Positions 9,894 to 21,640 of a stretch of 64,000 bases of DNA are shown here, piece by piece. The stretch spans positions 244,999-308,998 of the forward strand of contig MNCI01004926.1 of assembly GCA_015680685.1 (NCBI GenBank), given 5' to 3'. This DNA comes from Gnetum montanum. Taxonomy: Eukaryota; Streptophyta; Gnetopsida; Gnetales; Gnetaceae. Within the stretch, counting starts at the first letter, position 1. Each line of letters opens with the position of its first letter. Under the pieces are notes generated by a model. It saw nothing but the letters and a program-made list of their open reading frames with translations, did not search any database and was not told the DNA's origin. The translations under genes were made by a program, and so were the position numbers.

Positions 9894-10686
9894 TTGACCA
9901 TTGTTGACTTTGGTTAAACTTTCAAGATACAAGGAATTTTTTGATGAAATTGGGGTTAAATGAAAGCTTAAAAGACCAAGAATAGTATGAAATAATGAGA
10001 AGAGGAAATTGAAGTTCATAAATTTGAAAAAATGGAGAAAAATTGATTTAATGGATGAATGCAATGAAATATTAAAGATTACTATGGAAAATACGAAATA
10101 TAAGACTGTAGCAATGTCAAAGATAAGGATCCTTAACTAATCAAGTCAAAAGCTATGCAAGTGGATCCTACCCATAGTAAGCTCATGTCCTTTTTTCCCT
10201 TCCATAACCTCAACTAAGGAGTCCATGGTCACCATAGTTGATTTAATGATCATGATAAGTTGAAGACGAACCCAAAAGAATCCACTGAAGAATCCCAATA
10301 CGTTAGACTAAGAGATAGAGCATAACATAGAACCTAATAGTGAGGTGAGTTATGGCAACATGGATGGATGATAGAGAAGGTGGAATGGAGTTCCAAATTG
10401 AGGTCATAAGAAGTCACTTTTGGAATTGTGGTTAAAATGACTCGAGAAGTTCCATCCTTAGTCCAAAACAAATCCATTCACTTTTAGTGACTTCGCATTG
10501 CCACTCTAAGACCGATCCACCCACTTGAGATAAAAGAGTGTCCCCACAAGACAACCACCATTCCACAAAGAGGAGAGAGAAGTAGGAAGTGAGAGAGAGA
10601 TGACCTTAGTTAGAGGGGACCTTTAGGCATAGGTGTATGTCTTTTGAGTCTCATAACTAGTGCTTGTAGCCCTTTTATTTGTCCAA

Positions 10687-10820
10687 GGGATGTGCTTTGA
10701 ATTTCCACTAGTTTTTTTTTGAAATGGGAACCACACCATGCAAGGAATTATTCATGTTGAAGGGGTGTGCTTTAAATTCCCATTGTGTTTTCTTTTTTTC
10801 TTTGAAATGGAAACCACACC
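10687..10820 (-). repeat. Hairpin repeat, two units (copy B)
   Basis: Unit 1 (10,688-10,737) and unit 2 (10,763-10,820) each have a GGNTGTG...TTCC(A/C)A arm, a T-rich loop on the plus strand, and an AATGG(A/G)AACCACACC arm, followed by ATGCA. Counterparts: one unit in copy A, three in copy C. Confidence 0.6.
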
Positions 10821-11425
10821 ATGCAGTGACGTTATTTGTCTTTCTATCATTGATGGTATGGAATGGTAAGAAGTCCATAAGAAACACTCAAGCACTCAAG
10901 TAAGAAGAAGAGTACAAAGAGTATTGAGTCCCTTGAAGTCACACCCTTTACAACATTTTGGATCCTTACTAATTCTAGAACTACTAAGGTCATTGATTGA
11001 TTAAATGTTTCTTTAATGAAAAAGGGACTTCAAATTCCCAAAACAAGGAAAACCATAGAGTTCTTTGGATGGGTGGATGATGTGGACTCACTACCGATTC
11101 CATGAAAAATAAACCATGTCAAAGTCATCAAACATCATAATTCAAAAATAGAAACCAAACATTAACAATCACACATTAAGCATAAACCATCATTAGTAAA
11201 CAACAATAGTAACATTGTGTCTTATGATAATAAAGCAGATTTATTAGCAAAAATGAGAAAATATCACACTTAATCAAAAGAAACAAAACAAAATAAAATA
11301 TATAAGAAAGTGTAAAATAAGCAAGAAATTTTAAAGGTACTAAAAATGATATAAAATTAGAAAAATTGGAAAATAAAAAATTTGTAAAATCAAAAATGTG
11401 AAAAAAAGGTAGAAAAACTAAGAGG

Positions 11426-12660
11426 CCATGGTAATGGTTAGCATTGGTAGCCATCTCCCCCACAACTGAGTTGGAAGAGGAGATCTGAAAAATGGAATGT
11501 GGATGTCCATCTGTTGAGGCAGTAGTTACATTGGCCAATCTTGGTACTAGGAAAGGTTTGACTTGTTGGATATTGACCAACTACTTTTTATTTGGGCTAT
11601 CAGGTTTGTAAATTATCATGGCCCTAGAGGGAAAGGTTTGATCAATTATATAAGGTCCCTCCCACAATGTTTGAAATTTTACCTTTTGAGGTACATGTGT
11701 GGGGTTCCAGTAGAGAACCTTATCTCCCAGTTGAAACCTTACTTTCCTAATTCTAAGGTCATGGAATTGCTTGTTGAATGCCTTGTTCACTTCATTCAAA
11801 GATAGGGCCACTAAGTGATTTTTGTCTAGCATGTTTAAATTGATTAGTCTTTTCTTTTTTGCTAACCTTAGGTCAAGGTTTAGTTCATAGGTCATTGAGA
11901 ATGTATGGAGCTTAGATTGAATTGGAAGTATTAGAAGTTTCTCGTACACTAACTTATAGGAAGAATATCCAATAGGAAGTTTCCAAGTTGATCAGTAAGC
12001 CTAGAGAGAATTATTAAGTTTTGTGCTCCAATCCTTCCTATATTTGCTAATTGTTTGTGTTAATATTTTTGTAATCTCTCGGTTGGTTACCTCTACTTGA
12101 CCATTGGCTTGGGGGTGGTAAGGCGTTATTAATTTATGTTCTACCCATAAGCATTGCATTAATTTTTTAAATGTGGCACATGTGAAATGAGTTTCATTAT
12201 TAGAAATTAGTGAATGTGGCACCCAAAACCTATTTACAATATGTTGTTGTATAAATTTAATACTAGTGGATGATGTGCAATCTGTAACAACTATTGCTTC
12301 AACCCATTTTGTGCAATAGTCAACTACTACTATAATATACGCTTCCCTATTAGACATGGATGTGATGAGACCCATGAAGTCAACGCCCCATATGTTGAAA
12401 GGTTCTAGCATTTGAATCCACTGTTGAGGACCTTCCATACGAGCTGTCATCCCTCCGTCATGTTGACAATGTTCACAAGACTTGACCAACTCGTGGACAT
12501 CCCTAAAGATTATGAGCCAATAGTATCTTGCCATTAGGATTTTTATGGTTGTGCATATCCTTGCATAGTGGCCTCTGCAAGGTCCTTTATGAGCATCCTA
12601 GAGAATGCGTAGTTGATCTTTGTCAAGGGCATACCAATGGATCAAGCCATTGGCACACAC
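11426..12660 (-). pseudogene. Integrase region of copy B with C-terminal tail
   Basis: A zinc-binding motif is partly kept (CEHCQHDGG at about 12,475). The core reads IWGVDFMG, then SNNETHFTC where SDNGTHF is usual, so the second catalytic Asp is Asn, then HPQANGQVEVTNREI carrying the Glu. It would insert the cDNA into the host genome. A frame change at 11,950-12,000 leads to the downstream part with QLGDKVLYWNPTHVPQK and FQTLWEGPYIIDQTFPSRA, the usual plant gypsy integrase C-terminal fold, then VNIQQVKPF and NSVVGEMATNANH. The lost Asp makes it dead regardless of the frameshifts. Confidence 0.9.
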
Positions 12661-12849
12661 CTTGTAAATGTGTTCGTTGATTTCCATGAAGTATTTGACC
12701 TAATGAAGAAATTGGTGCTTCTTCCTAAAATTCAAGTCTTGTGGCATCTCTTGAGTGAGAAGATATGTGAGGGTGCCATTATACCATATTACCTTTTCAT
12801 GCGTTTATTCATTTATTGCTCTAGTAAAGAGGAGTTTGTCTAGAAATTG

Positions 12850-13330
12850 ATCAGAGAGCAGGCTCTCCTCCTCTTTGTTATTCCATCTTAAGTGAGAAAG
12901 ATAGTCAGCAACCACATTCTTGGTCTCTTTATGAGCTACCATAGTAAGGTCAAATTCCTACAAAATCATTAGCCACCATATAACATGAGGGCCCACCATC
13001 AGCTTATTTATAAGGAAGAAAATTGCACTATGGTCCATATGTATAAATACTTTGTAATCTAGCACATAATGTCTAAACTTTTCTAGTGGATACACCACTA
13101 CAATTAATTCTTTCTCTAGGGTCATGTAATTTAACTATGCCTGCACAATGCTTCAACTCATGTAGTGGATATAATATGGACATTTCTTATCGTCCATATG
13201 CATGAGTACTACTTTCAAAGCATAGTTAGATGCATCTGTCATGATATGGAATGGTTTGGACTAATTTGGTGCTTGTAGGATTGGTGTTTCTACAAGTTTC
13301 TCTTTTAATTTTTGGAATGCATTTTCACAT
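12850..13330 (-). pseudogene. RNase H remnant of copy B
   Basis: The minus strand reads MTDASNYALKVVLMH, then FRHYVLDYKVFIHMDHSA, and ends with EFDLTMVAHKETKNVVADYLS, the standard RNase H landmarks (first Asp in TDAS, last Asp in VADxLS). Stops interrupt it. It would remove RNA from the RNA-DNA hybrid during reverse transcription. It follows RT directly, as in all Ty3/gypsy elements. Confidence 0.85.
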
Positions 13331-13334
13331 TCCT

Positions 13335-14130
13335 TGGTTTAAATGAAAGGTGCATTTTTCTTTGTAATCTCTACCAACGACTTTACAATCTTAGAGAAAT
13401 TCTCAATAAAGCACCGATAGTAACCAGTGTGTCCAAGGAATGACCAAAAATATTTAATGGTATCTAGTTAGTGTGTTATTCCTTGGATGACCCGTATCTT
13501 TTCTATGTCTACCTCAATCCCTTTCTATGAAATTTGATGTCCTAACACAATGCCTTCTTAGACCATCAAATGACTCTTTTACCAATTGAGCCGTAGGTTT
13601 GTCTTAACACATCTCTTCAGTACTTGCTTAAGTCAATCCAAGGCTTGCTCAATTGTAGCTCTATAGGTGGAGAAGTCATCCATGAAAACTTCAATACCAC
13701 TATTGATTTGTTATTGAAAAATACTAAGGACCAAGCATTGAAATGTTGCAGGGGCATTACATAGGCCAAATGGCATCTTACAATATGCAAATGTTCCCTA
13801 GAGACTCGTGAATGTTGTCTTGGCTTGGTCTTCTAGTGCAATTTAGATTTGGTTATATCCACTATAACCATCCAAGAAACTATAATAAAAATGCCTAGAT
13901 ATGATGTCTAATACTTGATCCATGAATGGAAAATGAAAGTGATCCTTAAATATTGTCATATTTACCAACCTAAATTCAATGCAAACCTACCATTTAACAT
14001 TCTTCTTTGATACAATTACAAGTGGGCTAACCGACTCACTATCTTTTATTGGATAGATAAACCCTACCTTGAGGAGCTGCTCAATTTCCTCCTTAACAAT
14101 TTGCTTCAATTTGGGGTTTAACTGCCTCTG
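13335..14130 (-). pseudogene. Reverse transcriptase remnant of copy B
   Basis: Landmarks in order on the minus strand: EEIEQLLKVGFIYPI, SPLVIVSKK, FRLVNM, FLDGYSGYNQI, FGLCNAPATFQ, EVFMDDFSTY (the catalytic F-M-D-D at about 13,675-13,686), then FLGHTGYYRCFIENFSKI. This is clearly Ty3/gypsy. At least half a dozen stop codons are spread through a mostly conserved frame. Nearly all can be explained by C-to-T or G-to-A changes. Confidence 0.92.
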
Positions 14131-14689
14131 TAGCTACCTTATAGGCCTAATGGTTGGGTCAGTGTAGATGCAGTGCTGGCATATCCTTGGATCGATTCTT
14201 GTTAGCTCTAGATATGACTAAGCAAAGGTTGTTGACCATTTATTTACCACTTTCAACAACTTTTCTTTTTGTTCAAGAGCAATTTTGGCATTAATGATGA
14301 CTAGTTTACCATTCTTTAAAAATGTATACTCCATTTTGACTGGTGAAGTTTTTAGTTCTAAGGGCTCCTACTTGAAATGATCAGGGATCTCCAACTCTCC
14401 CCAACAGTTATCATCATCTTCATTAGAGAGTTGGAAATGGACTTGTTCAATTTTGTTCATGCCTTCTACATATGCATAAGTTATGCTCTCAGTTGGCTCC
14501 ATGCATATTATGCTACTATTTAAATCAGCTATTAGCCATTGGGTGCCCTCCTACTTTGTGGCTACTGTGTACAAACACCGTTGAATATTATTTTCTTGCA
14601 CATACTAATTGCATGCCTTAATGTATGTGCTTTTGATTGACCAAATCTTTTGCACACAATTGCACCCATTGTTGCTGTATGTGATGCAT

Positions 14690-15150
14690 GGAATACACTT
14701 CTTCTCAAAATTTCCTAACTCATTCTAATTAGATATTTTGAGAGATAGGTTCCTTATACCCATTCGTGCATCAACCATGCTTAACCAAGCCCTTCCCATG
14801 ATGATGGGGAAGTCACTTTTGCAGTTATCCACCTTGATTACCAAAAAATCAACAAGATAGGACCACCCATAGGCTATGGTCATAATGTCCTCTACTAATT
14901 CCAAAGGGACTATAATTGACTAATTTGCTAATTCTAAACAGATGTCGCTCTTCTTAAGCAGTGGTAGGTTCCAAGCTTTGTACATATCATGGGAGATGAG
15001 GTTAAATCTAGAATTAGAGTCAAGAAGAGCCTTACATGGCTGTTATTTAGCAATCTATAGAAAGATGAGTAGGCTTCCTAGATCAGATCGTTTTGTAGGA
15101 AGGTTGCCAACCTTGATCTAGTCAGAAATAGCATGAGTTAGAATTATAGT
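14690..15150 (-). pseudogene. Protease remnant of copy B
   Basis: The minus strand reads LTHAISDWIKVGNLPTK, ALLDSNSRFNLISHDMY (catalytic triplet D-S-N instead of D-S-G), LVEDIMTIAYGWSYLVDFL and FPIIMGRAWLSMVDARMGIR. The catalytic change and several stops make it inactive. Order and spacing match A and C. Confidence 0.85.
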
Positions 15151-15239
15151 GTAGATCCTAGGTGACACTTGGTTTGAAAGGTGCTCAAAGGTATTTAATG
15201 TAGAGGATGAGGGTATTGGAGATGTAGGGTGATCAGCCA

Positions 15240-17447
15240 AAGTAGGTTGTGAGGCTGGAAAGGATTGTTGGGCCAAAAGAAAGGTCATTTTCTTGATCGA
15301 TTATCTAGACCACTTGGTTGAAAAATTGGTTGTGAGTGTATAGCCCTTGTAGCATTTTGTTGTTGTGGTTGTGAAGGAATTTCACCCTACATGGATGGAG
15401 TAGGAGGTAACTGAGTTGAAGGTGGAGGTATAGGACTGTGAAGGATGATAAGGATATGGATATGGGTTTTCCACTCAAGTAGGTGGTAAATGTGTTTGGT
15501 GGTACTCTAGAGGGTAATAGTGATGCTAGAATGATGCATGACTTACCGAACTTCTAGGGGAGATGGGTTGCTGAACATAATACCTATATGGATTTGATTA
15601 CCTATAAGGGTACTGCTACCTTGATGGTGGCATTCCCCATGATTGTGGAAGGTACCACTATTGGTATATTCATAAGGCTGTGGAGGAGTTTCACTTGGAT
15701 AGTAAGCTTGCTATTGTTGGTGGAACTGTCTTGGATTACCTTGATGATATGGTAATCGTCTTGGAGTTTGCCTATGTGCTAGGTGGGGGTTCAATGCATA
15801 CACTCCAGGTTCTTGTAAGTGTGACACCATAGGGAAACATCCGTTTGGATGTTCATATTGACAAATGTCACATTCAGTTTCATCATCAGAGTCAGACTCC
15901 ACAACTTCCTCTACTGTAATAGCTTTTCCCTTACCTCTTTGGTAGGCACATTCAGCTTCTTTTTGCCTCCTGTAATTACAATAACTATTTTGCTCTTTGG
16001 ATTCTTAAGCAATCTTCAAAGTGGTTTGAAAATTTTCATCCAAAGAATCCCATAACTTATCAACCTTGGCTAAAATGTTACAAATAGATTTTTAGATAGG
16101 CAAGGTCTTTCTGTTCACCATTTCATCAAGTGGTGACTCCTCCTTGTGACAAAATCGAACATCTCGTTTTCTGATGGATGGATCCCTATTATACTCTTTA
16201 GCACTCTTCCTTTTTCACAGCTCACCTTCTTCTTTTGCTACCTACTCATTTAGCCTTTGGATCTGATGAGCTCTCATTTTAGACAACCTCCCTTGGGCAT
16301 ACACCCCAAGGTTCTTCTTATTTTTACCCTAAGCCCATTTATGATGTGGTGAAGTTTCCTCTAAGAGTAATCATGGCGAAGGCATCTATGTAGGAGTGAA
16401 TAGTATCGACCCATGGTGGCATCCAAGGATTCATGTGCTTCTTGTTTCTAGCCTTGGATTTTCCTTCTAAGATTAGACACTCTAGAGTACATTTGATATT
16501 TGTCATTGAACAATTCTAACATGGTACTCAATGTTTGGATAGACTCTAGTTCTAAGGACTGGTAACAACTTTCATATTTCTTAATAAGTATCATTGGGAA
16601 AAGCTTGCATTTTTGCCACTTGGTCTTGATGTTTTATATGGCACATGCATCTTGAAAAGCTTGCAGATGTGTTTGTAGGTTAGAATTGTATCCCCCTTCA
16701 AATCTTGGGATATTTTTCATATTTAGACACTTGATCCGACTATCCTTCATATGCTTGGTTGGAATCCTTACTACCTCCATAATTTTTAGGATACATCAAG
16801 TCACTAATAAAGGTTCATCATTTTCAAGGTGTTGATGACGTCAATGATGGTTTCAACCACCCCTTTGGTTTTGGCAGTCTTCACTATCATTATTATTTTT
16901 TCGATCACCTTCATCATGGTCATTTCAATGATGGCTTCCATGAGAACCATTAGATGAAGAGGAATGTTTGGAATTGGATGAAGAGGATGAAGAGGAGGAA
17001 GAGAAAGGATGAAGAGGAATGCTTTTTATGATCTCCATCATTAGATCCCTTATTATTACGATGTTCACCCAAGTCCCTACCTTGGCTATCTCTCTTCCTT
17101 GAACCTGGTTTATGAATAGTTGATCATAGGATCAAGTTCATAGCCTCACCATCAGTAACAGGGGTTGGAGAATCTTCATGTTGAGAACCCTCCAAGGGAG
17201 AATCCTCATTGTCCTCTTGATCTAGTAGGAACAAGGGGTTAGTGTAATGTTTCCCATTTTTAGCTTCATGGAGTTTCTCATGATGTTTATCTTGCTTACG
17301 TTGTGTTTTAGTGGGACAATAGTTCCAAGTGTCATATCTATTCATAATGTACTCTTCATGAAGATCTACTATGCCCAACTTCTTAAGGGTTTTAAACAAC
17401 ATTCTAGGCATAGATCTACCGAGTAGCAAAATGACATGGCCCTCCAT
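15240..17447 (-). pseudogene. gag remnant of copy B
   Basis: Starts near 17,447 (MEGHVILLLGRSMPRML, then KHHEKLHEAKNGKHYTNP) with an alternative upstream frame to about 17,668. A Ser-rich run follows at about 16,990-16,930, then a helical capsid-like stretch (FEGGYNSNLQTHLQAFQDAC; LSTMLELFNDKYQMYSRVS). After that come the linker CDICQYEHPNGCFPMVSHL and the Pro/Gln-rich end (TPRRLPYHQGNPRQFHQ, about 15,720). The middle is identified by collinearity with copy C. Confidence 0.75.
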
Positions 17448-17721
17448 ATCATGCCATCATATTGGTTCATCTTGATGTAGGATGAAGGTGAAATTTGGCA
17501 CAAACTCATTTGGATGAGTGTATGCCACCTTGCATTCTTATGGGACTGGTGGTTTAGTATCTTCAAGCTTATGGGAAGAAGAAGAGATTTTGTAAAATAA
17601 AATGAAATTCTCAATGTGATTTTATAATTTTTATGTATAGTAGGAATGATATGGACCTTTAGGTTCATACAAAAATATTAGTTATATTCACTTGGACCTA
17701 AATAGCGCATGTTCCACAAAC

Positions 17722-17741
17722 AAAGTATTTAGCAACACCAA
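17722..17741 (-). other. Primer-binding site of copy B (tRNA-Asp type, decayed)
   Basis: Right after the 5' LTR the minus strand reads TTGGTGTTGCTAAATACT. In copies C (TTAGCACCATTTCTAGGAAC) and F (TTGGCAATGTCATTGGGGAA) the same place is closer to the tRNA-Asp complement (TGGCGCCGTTGCCGGGGA), mostly by transitions. Here a 3-base gap must also be assumed. Confidence 0.5.
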
Positions 17742-18674
17742 TGATGAGCAGAAAGGTACCCCTACGCCCAATGATACAAATAACAAAGCATTAAGATCAA
17801 TTGTTGTCCAATGCACTAGCCCTTTAGGAAATGAATCTAGCCTTAAGATCAATCATTGTCCTCCCAATTACACTTGTGATATACATTGGTATGGTTAAGT
17901 GTAACTGAGGCATCCAATTTTTATCATTTTGTATTTTATATTTTGATGCTTGAAATGTAGATAAAATAAGTTTAGTTAACTAATCTAAATTACTAATTAA
18001 CCATCATTTAACTAATCCTAACATAAGTATCTATTCCCACTTTCCATACATGTCTTGAACCCACGTATCCATTGCTGGGCGATTAAGCGCTATGCTACTA
18101 GGCGTACCAAGAAAAAACACTGTTGGGATTACCAAGCGAATACATGTTATACTTGAAGAAGTTGTACGTATGTGTGTAATCTATCTTGCTTAATTGTCTC
18201 ATTAATGTAATAACTAGAAAATATTTGATAAATAATTGAAATAATTTTATAAATAACTGAAAAAATTAAATGCATAAATAAAATAGCTAATCTATCGAAA
18301 GTGCTACAAGGTTTATCAGAAAGCTTGTCTTTATTGTCACACACATTGTCATGCTTAGGTACAACAATGCTTGAATAATGATTCGTACACTCAATGACTC
18401 TTGCTGCGAGCACTTAGAGAAAAAATTCTAACTTTCAAATGGAAAAAATGCAAGAGCTTTCCTACTACTAAAATTTGGACTCCCCATAAATGCAGTTGGT
18501 AGGCACATATTTATAGACAAAAAATAGACACTGCATCAACGAGGCCTCATTGACATAAGTTGAGATGCATTGATGAGGTCTTGTCGATGAGGCCTTGTTG
18601 ACGAGGCCCCATCTACACTTCTTGACTTATGTCGATGAGCCTTGTCAACATAGCCAACCAACAATGACTCATCA
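17742..18674 (-). repeat. 5' LTR of copy B
   Basis: 933 bp, TGATGAGCAG to ACTCATCA on the plus strand, paired with 5,301-6,243. It keeps TATAAATA on the minus strand (near 18,510) and an array of GAGGCCTTGTTGACG words (18,535-18,660). Confidence 0.92.
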
Positions 18675-18763
18675 TATGTGAAAAACATAAACACATAGTG
18701 TAAAATACTTCCTAAGTCTAGTACTTACAAGCAACTTACAATATTTAATTAGATGTCTCATTG
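18675..18763 (-). repeat. 3' LTR of copy F, right fragment
   Basis: Continues the LTR interrupted at 5,300. GAAAAACATAAACACATAGTG matches 27,284-27,304. It ends near 18,763 at GTCTCATTG, next to a polypurine tract read on the minus strand as GTCATGAGGGAA (18,764-18,775). The first five bases are the second copy of the TATGT duplication. Confidence 0.75.
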
Positions 18764-19059
18764 TTCCCTCATGACTAAGTAAGGCTAGTCCCATAGCTTT
18801 AACATCTAAGACACAAAACTAGAACTAGACACATGACATGATCTATGTGGAGAAATATAATCGCATAAGTATACAGAGCATCACTATAATATAATATAAT
18901 TCATCTCACTAAGAAGTGCTAGGGATGGTTATTAAGAAAAGAAGTGTCCTGATGTACCTACTTAATATGGAAATAAACCTAAAGAGCTAGGCATGGATAT
19001 GTGAATATTTGAATGTATGTCTCAAGGTCCATTTCCCTTGCTTAGAGCTACTAATTTTT

Positions 19060-21640
19060 TTTATTCATTAGTCCTTGCTCTCACAAAAGTACTTGACACT
19101 ATTCTGTAATATCTACCTTGAACTACTCATGATTTCTCCTAGCTTGTAAGAGCATATACTAGCTCATGTTCAACTTGAGTATTATTTGATGAAGTTCCCC
19201 CTCTATCTCTATGCATGGTTAACCTACAAAATTCTAAACAACATAAATATACTTCCTCCATCTCATTTTTCACATCCTCTTGTACCTCCTTGAGTCTCCT
19301 CTAAAGGACTATTATAGCTACTTCATGGTAGAGGATGTACATGTTCTCCAATAAGTCCATCTTCTCTTGTATTATTGGCTTACTTATGACCATTTGTTGG
19401 AGTTTGTCATGTAAGGTGTTGAAATTCTCATTCACCTCACACCTCTTCCAAGTTACTTATTCATTGAGTAGAGCTACAATTTTATACAAGATACATATAT
19501 TGACATCATAGTTTGCCTACATAATCAAATGAATTTTCTAATTTTATCGATTTTCCTAGTAATTTTTTTGGTTACTTCTTGTTGCAAGTTCTAATGCTCC
19601 TTCTCAATATGAATTTATTTGTTTCAAAATTGGGCCATGATTTGACTCTTATTGTTTGACCCTCATACCTACTAAGAAATAGTACTTACTTCTCTTTCAC
19701 TTGTCTCATTTCTTATCATGCTTGGGATTGATGTTTCAGCATTCTAATTTGCTTTTCCAAGTTATCCTTCATGAATAATGCTTGTTCGCCAACCTAGTAC
19801 ACTTGAAATAACTTAGCATATGGGTGTTCGATCTACATTTCTAAAGTGAACATGGAAGGTGCTAATATCAATGATGTAATGTATTTTAGTTGTTCTTGCA
19901 ATGATCATATCTATAGATAACTTCTCCATAGCTCCCTTAGATAGAAAGTTCTATTAGCATCTATAATTCCTAAATTTTCATATACCTTAATTAGTTTAGT
20001 CTCAACTATACTATCAATATTCCTCAATAGCAACTTGATTCTTGGATTAATCTTTTGCTTTTCATTTGTTAAATGACTAGTCTAATGTTGATTATTGGAT
20101 ACCTAGAGGACTTCTATTGCATATTGAAAAATATGCATGTTATACCTTAATTGATATTAGAAGGAAGTACTTCATGAAGAAAGATGGATCTGTGACTAAA
20201 TATGAGCATCATGATGAACCATGAGTAGATCATTCAGTAAGAGAGGAGAAAAATAAAATAGATCTTCCCTTATATCCTCATTACCCACAATGGCTCTTAT
20301 CATATATAGGAAGTTTCTACCAAGGTTTGGCTCTCAATATAAATTATTATAGCCTATCCCTCATATTTAATATGCATAATAGGTTAAAAACTATTACTAG
20401 AAAGTGGTTCCTAACTTTTCTTGATGCTGAAATTAAGAGGTCAAGAGATAAATTCACTAGGTTATTGTACCTATGTATGCTAATACACTTGAAGCATGGA
20501 TGATGTCCTTGTTTTTCATTGACAAAGCTAGCCTAAAGAATTCATGTAGGATACCTTCATTAAAGACATCTTATTCTCTAAACTTGATATGATACCTTCA
20601 TTGATCTCTAGATGTCATCTTAGGACCATCATCATTATGTTCTTCCAATCCATCATTTCCATAGTTATGGGATTTCTTCCTACATGATTCACCATGATTT
20701 CCAGTTTGTATAGTTTTCTAATTATTTCTATAAAGGCATAAATATTTCTATATCTCAATCTAAATCTTTAATCTTCTAGAACAATACCTTGTAGAGAAAA
20801 TAAGGAATATTGATAATGGACTTCGATCTTATCATTATCAGAATCCTAGGCCACTAAGTAGAGATACCTAATGGTCATTTAGTGGAAATGATATTTTTTG
20901 TGATGATCTTATACATAGCATTATGAATTAGGGGAATTTTAAACATCTCCACCTTTTCTTTATCCATGTCAAAGACCGTAAGTATAACTTGTGACCTAAT
21001 CTTGGGCTTAGCCTTTTGGGTTCATGGCTACCAATTATTGACCAGTTCATTTGAAAATCTTGTGCCCTATGAGATTTTGCATATTGAAATAGGCATATGA
21101 TTCCTACCAGAAAAAGGTCAGGTTACCATCTACTGCAAGGTTTTAATAAAACTCTTCTACCTCATACTAGTACCAAATAAAGAAGTGGGTGATATACTCA
21201 TAAAAACCTATCTACTACATTAATTCCCTAAACTTAGAAAGTCTAAATTCAAGATACTAATAGTAATATTTCTCTTTATGAATTAGTCATTATTAGATTT
21301 CATCTGCACCACACCCTCTTGAATGTCATCTAGCTTATCATCATTATTGTTTGCCAACTCCACTAGCCTTGTTTAGCTACCTACTACTACGCATGTACTT
21401 GACCTAAAAATTAATGATATGACTACCTACCTCTTGATCTACTTCTAGATAAAGGTATTTTTTAAGTAGGATCTATAGGTTCTAAATTATAAAATCTAAG
21501 ATCTTCTTCTTCCTCCTCCTCCTTAGGAACTAGTGATTCATACAAGGGTTCATAGAAAAAGGCTTGAGATTGTTCAACCGCTACCCTTCTTGGTCAATGA
21601 ATCTTTGATAGTAGTTGCCCTAACATGTTGAGTCATGAAG
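19060..21640 (-). pseudogene. Extra 3' ORF of copy F
   Basis: The minus strand begins with an acidic segment (FFYEPLYESLVPKEEEEEED, about 21,580-21,500). A coiled-coil part follows, with CEVNENFNTLHDKLQQM, IIQEKMDLLENMYILYHEVA and NEMEEVYLCCLEFCRLTM (about 19,450-19,220). These align with VNETL, QPILDGIDVYNKVVIHLKEL and MIEYMELSNLHYTNLAML in copy B. Many stops and frame changes. Function unknown. Confidence 0.45.

Larger units (their letters stand above)
9350..11425 (-). other. Non-coding spacer between pol and the extra ORF of copy B
   Basis: About 2 kb without a supported gene. It holds two hairpin-repeat units (10,687-10,820), an A-rich stretch next to the end of pol (11,220-11,420) and the promoter-like module at 9,790-9,893. 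The block around 10,140-10,260 aligns with 33,110-33,220 in copy C and 22,600-22,700 in F, so the spacer is an inherited part of the family. Confidence 0.6.
5301..18674 (-). mobile_element. Gypsy LTR retrotransposon copy B, complete but degenerate
   Basis: A 13.4-kb minus-strand element with both LTRs (5,301-6,243 and 17,742-18,674), a perfect 5-bp target duplication, a primer site next to the 5' LTR, a gag-protease-RT-RNase H-integrase order, a spacer of about 2 kb and then a long extra ORF before the polypurine tract. Every coding part has stops and frameshifts, so it is inactive. It lies inside the 3' LTR of copy F. Pol before the extra ORF, together with the primer type, fits the Athila/Tat branch of plant gypsy elements, but lineage was not tested. 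Confidence 0.92.
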
